A DNA stretch of 8,358 bases. Source: Comamonadaceae bacterium (GTDB lineage: Bacteria; Pseudomonadota; Gammaproteobacteria; Burkholderiales; Burkholderiaceae_C). The position numbers and the translations under genes are program-made. Positions 7,213-8,358 of the stretch are shown in pieces. A model generated the notes under the pieces. It searched no databases. It saw nothing but the letters and a program-made list of their open reading frames with translations, and was not told where the DNA came from. The stretch's first letter is position 1; every line of letters begins with the position of its first letter. The DNA lies in NCBI GenBank assembly GCA_947454695.1, contig CANGMW010000107.1, positions 1-8,358 on the forward strand, given 5' to 3'.

Positions 7213-8358
7213 GTGAACCACCTGAAAGACCAGCACATCCTCATCCTGGGCCTGGGCGCATCCGGCTTGGCGATGGCGCGCTGGTGCGTGCGCTGCGGGG
7301 CTACGGTCACAGTGGCTGATACGCGCGAGGCGCCACCTCAGTTGGCCGTGCTTCGTGAAGAACTGCCTGCCGTGAAGTTCATGGGTGGTGCGCTGGATGC
7401 GCAGTTGCTAGACGCCAGCGATATTCGTGCGGTGTTCAAAAGTCCCGGCCTGTCACCCGCAACGGTCGCCCCGGTGTGGGCCGCTGCGCAAGCCATGGGA
7501 TTGCGCGTCGGCGGTGAGCTGGATTTGTTCGCAATGGCCTTGAGCGATTTGAACGAGGCACAACAGTACGCGCCCAAAGTCTTGGCTATCACGGGTACCA
7601 ATGGCAAGACAACCGTGACCGCGCTGACCGGCCAGTTGGTGGCCCGCGCGGGCAAGCGTGTGGCGGTGGCCGGCAATATCGGTCCGACACTGTTGGACAC
7701 TCTGCGTGACGCCTTGGACGCCAACGACTTGCCCGAAGTGTGGGTGCTGGAGCTGTCCAGCTTCCAGCTCGATGGGGCGCAGGGGTTCGATCCCAGCGCC
7801 GCCGTGGTGCTCAACCTGACCCAGGACCACTTGGACTGGCACGGCAATATGGACGCCTATGCACAGGCCAAGGCGCGCATCTTCGGCGCCACGGGTCAGA
7901 TGGTGCTCAACCGTGAAGACGCGGCGGTGATGGCGATGTTGCCGCCCGCCGTCAAAGGCAAAGCCTTCCAGCCAGCCGTGCAACGCGAGTATGTGAGTTT
8001 TGGTGCTGACATGCCGCAGCGCCCCGGCGATTTCGGTCTGGAGCAAGTCAACGGCATGAGCTGGCTGGTGCGGGCACAGGAAGCGGACGAGACCCGGAAA
8101 AAACGCCGCAACGACGACGAGGAAGAGCTCTACATCCAACGCCTCATGCCGGCCGATGCCTTGCGTATCCGGGGTCGGCACAACGCGACAAACGCCTTGG
8201 CCGCCTTGGCGCTGGCGCAAGCGGCGGGCTGCAGCCTGGCGCCTATTTTGTATGGCTTGCGCGACTACAAGGGTGAGCCGCACCGGGTGGAAACCGTGGC
8301 AGTGGTCCATGAGGTCGAATATGTCGACGACAGCAAAGGCACGAATGTGGGCGCCACC
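7213..8358 (+). CDS. murD: UDP-N-acetylmuramoylalanine--D-glutamate ligase MurD (partial, 3' end outside window)
   Basis: MurD adds D-glutamate to UDP-MurNAc-L-Ala in the cytoplasm, the step before MurE. The open frame runs from GTG 7213 to the window end, 382 codons, with no stop. The N-terminal Rossmann-like UDP-binding domain opens with HILILGLGASGLAMARW (8-24) and includes FKSPGLSP (75-82). The ATPase domain has the P-loop TGTNGKTT (127-134), GNIGPTLLD (154-162), ELSSFQLD (180-187) and LTQDHLDWHGNMDAYAQAK (202-220), ending in the expected carbamylated Lys220. The C-terminal domain begins around GRHNATNALAALALA (321-335) and includes GEPHRVE (354-360) and DDSKGTNVGAT (372-382). Compared with E. 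coli MurD (438 aa) there is an extra charged stretch at about 289-305. GTG is chosen because no in-frame ATG precedes the conserved start; the ribosome binding site is weak (GGA at 7202-7204, 8 nt away). Roughly a quarter of the protein is missing. Confidence 0.96.
   Translation, partial: MNHLKDQHILILGLGASGLAMARWCVRCGATVTVADTREAPPQLAVLREELPAVKFMGGALDAQLLDASDIRAVFKSPGLSPATVAPVWAAAQAMGLRVGGELDLFAMALSDLNEAQQYAPKVLAITGTNGKTTVTALTGQLVARAGKRVAVAGNIGPTLLDTLRDALDANDLPEVWVLELSSFQLDGAQGFDPSAAVVLNLTQDHLDWHGNMDAYAQAKARIFGATGQMVLNREDAAVMAMLPPAVKGKAFQPAVQREYVSFGADMPQRPGDFGLEQVNGMSWLVRAQEADETRKKRRNDDEEELYIQRLMPADALRIRGRHNATNALAALALAQAAGCSLAPILYGLRDYKGEPHRVETVAVVHEVEYVDDSKGTNVGAT

Noticed and set aside
6033..7310. 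A 425-codon open frame on the - strand covering nearly all of mraY
   Set aside because: Its translation is rich in His, Gln, Arg and Gly, with no membrane or enzyme motif. It lies antisense to a complete, motif-perfect mraY. Long antisense frames are expected opposite GC-rich genes with biased third positions.
7453..8310. A 285-codon - strand frame opposite murD, and similar ones at 4605-5435 and 2807-3553
   Set aside because: These have the same shadow composition (His/Gln/Arg/Gly-rich), no recognisable domain, and lie fully opposite conserved genes.
1..8358. A hidden mobile element, CRISPR array, defence gene or foreign insert
   Set aside because: All bases are accounted for by the standard dcw gene order, with even codon use, intact motifs and no repeats. 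Nothing suggests horizontal transfer.

Overview
The window is a continuous stretch of the dcw (division and cell wall) cluster of a Gram-negative bacterium, with every gene on the + strand. The order mraZ-rsmH-ftsL-ftsI-murE-murF-mraY-murD is the canonical proteobacterial order. Several features point to a betaproteobacterium of the order Burkholderiales, most likely Comamonadaceae (Rhodoferax/Limnohabitans/Polaromonas-like): the wording of the proteins (for example RsmH FRIFINAELEEL, MurD LMPADALRIRGRHN and DDSKGTN), the long MraY (392 aa), the moderately high GC content and the meso-DAP-type MurE. This placement comes from recalled family sequences, not from a search.

Layout: positions 1-37 hold the last codons of mraZ. 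rsmH (44-991) encodes the 16S rRNA m4C1402 methyltransferase. ftsL (988-1311) and ftsI (1308-3041) encode the divisome scaffold and the septal transpeptidase PBP3. murE (3041-4570) and murF (4563-5975) add meso-DAP and D-Ala-D-Ala to the UDP-MurNAc peptide. mraY (6021-7199) transfers the finished phospho-MurNAc-pentapeptide to undecaprenyl phosphate, making lipid I. murD (from 7213) adds D-Glu and runs off the right edge after 382 codons.

The genes are packed with almost no intergenic DNA. Two junctions are ATGA overlaps, one is a TGATG overlap, and one is an 8-nt overlap. The largest gap is 45 nt (murF to mraY). No internal promoter, terminator, RNA gene, mobile element, repeat array or CRISPR is visible, and no stretch over 300 bases lacks a gene. 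The products act together: MurD, MurE, MurF and MraY make the lipid-linked precursor in the cytoplasm and at its membrane, and FtsL and FtsI use the flipped precursor at the septum.

This is an ordinary, well-conserved region and I see no undescribed system. Points worth a second look are small. They are a 20-codon ORF with a very good Shine-Dalgarno bridging murF and mraY, the loss in MurF of the lysine that MurD and MurE carry at the carbamylation site, lineage-type insertions in MurD and MraY, and an ambiguous rsmH start.
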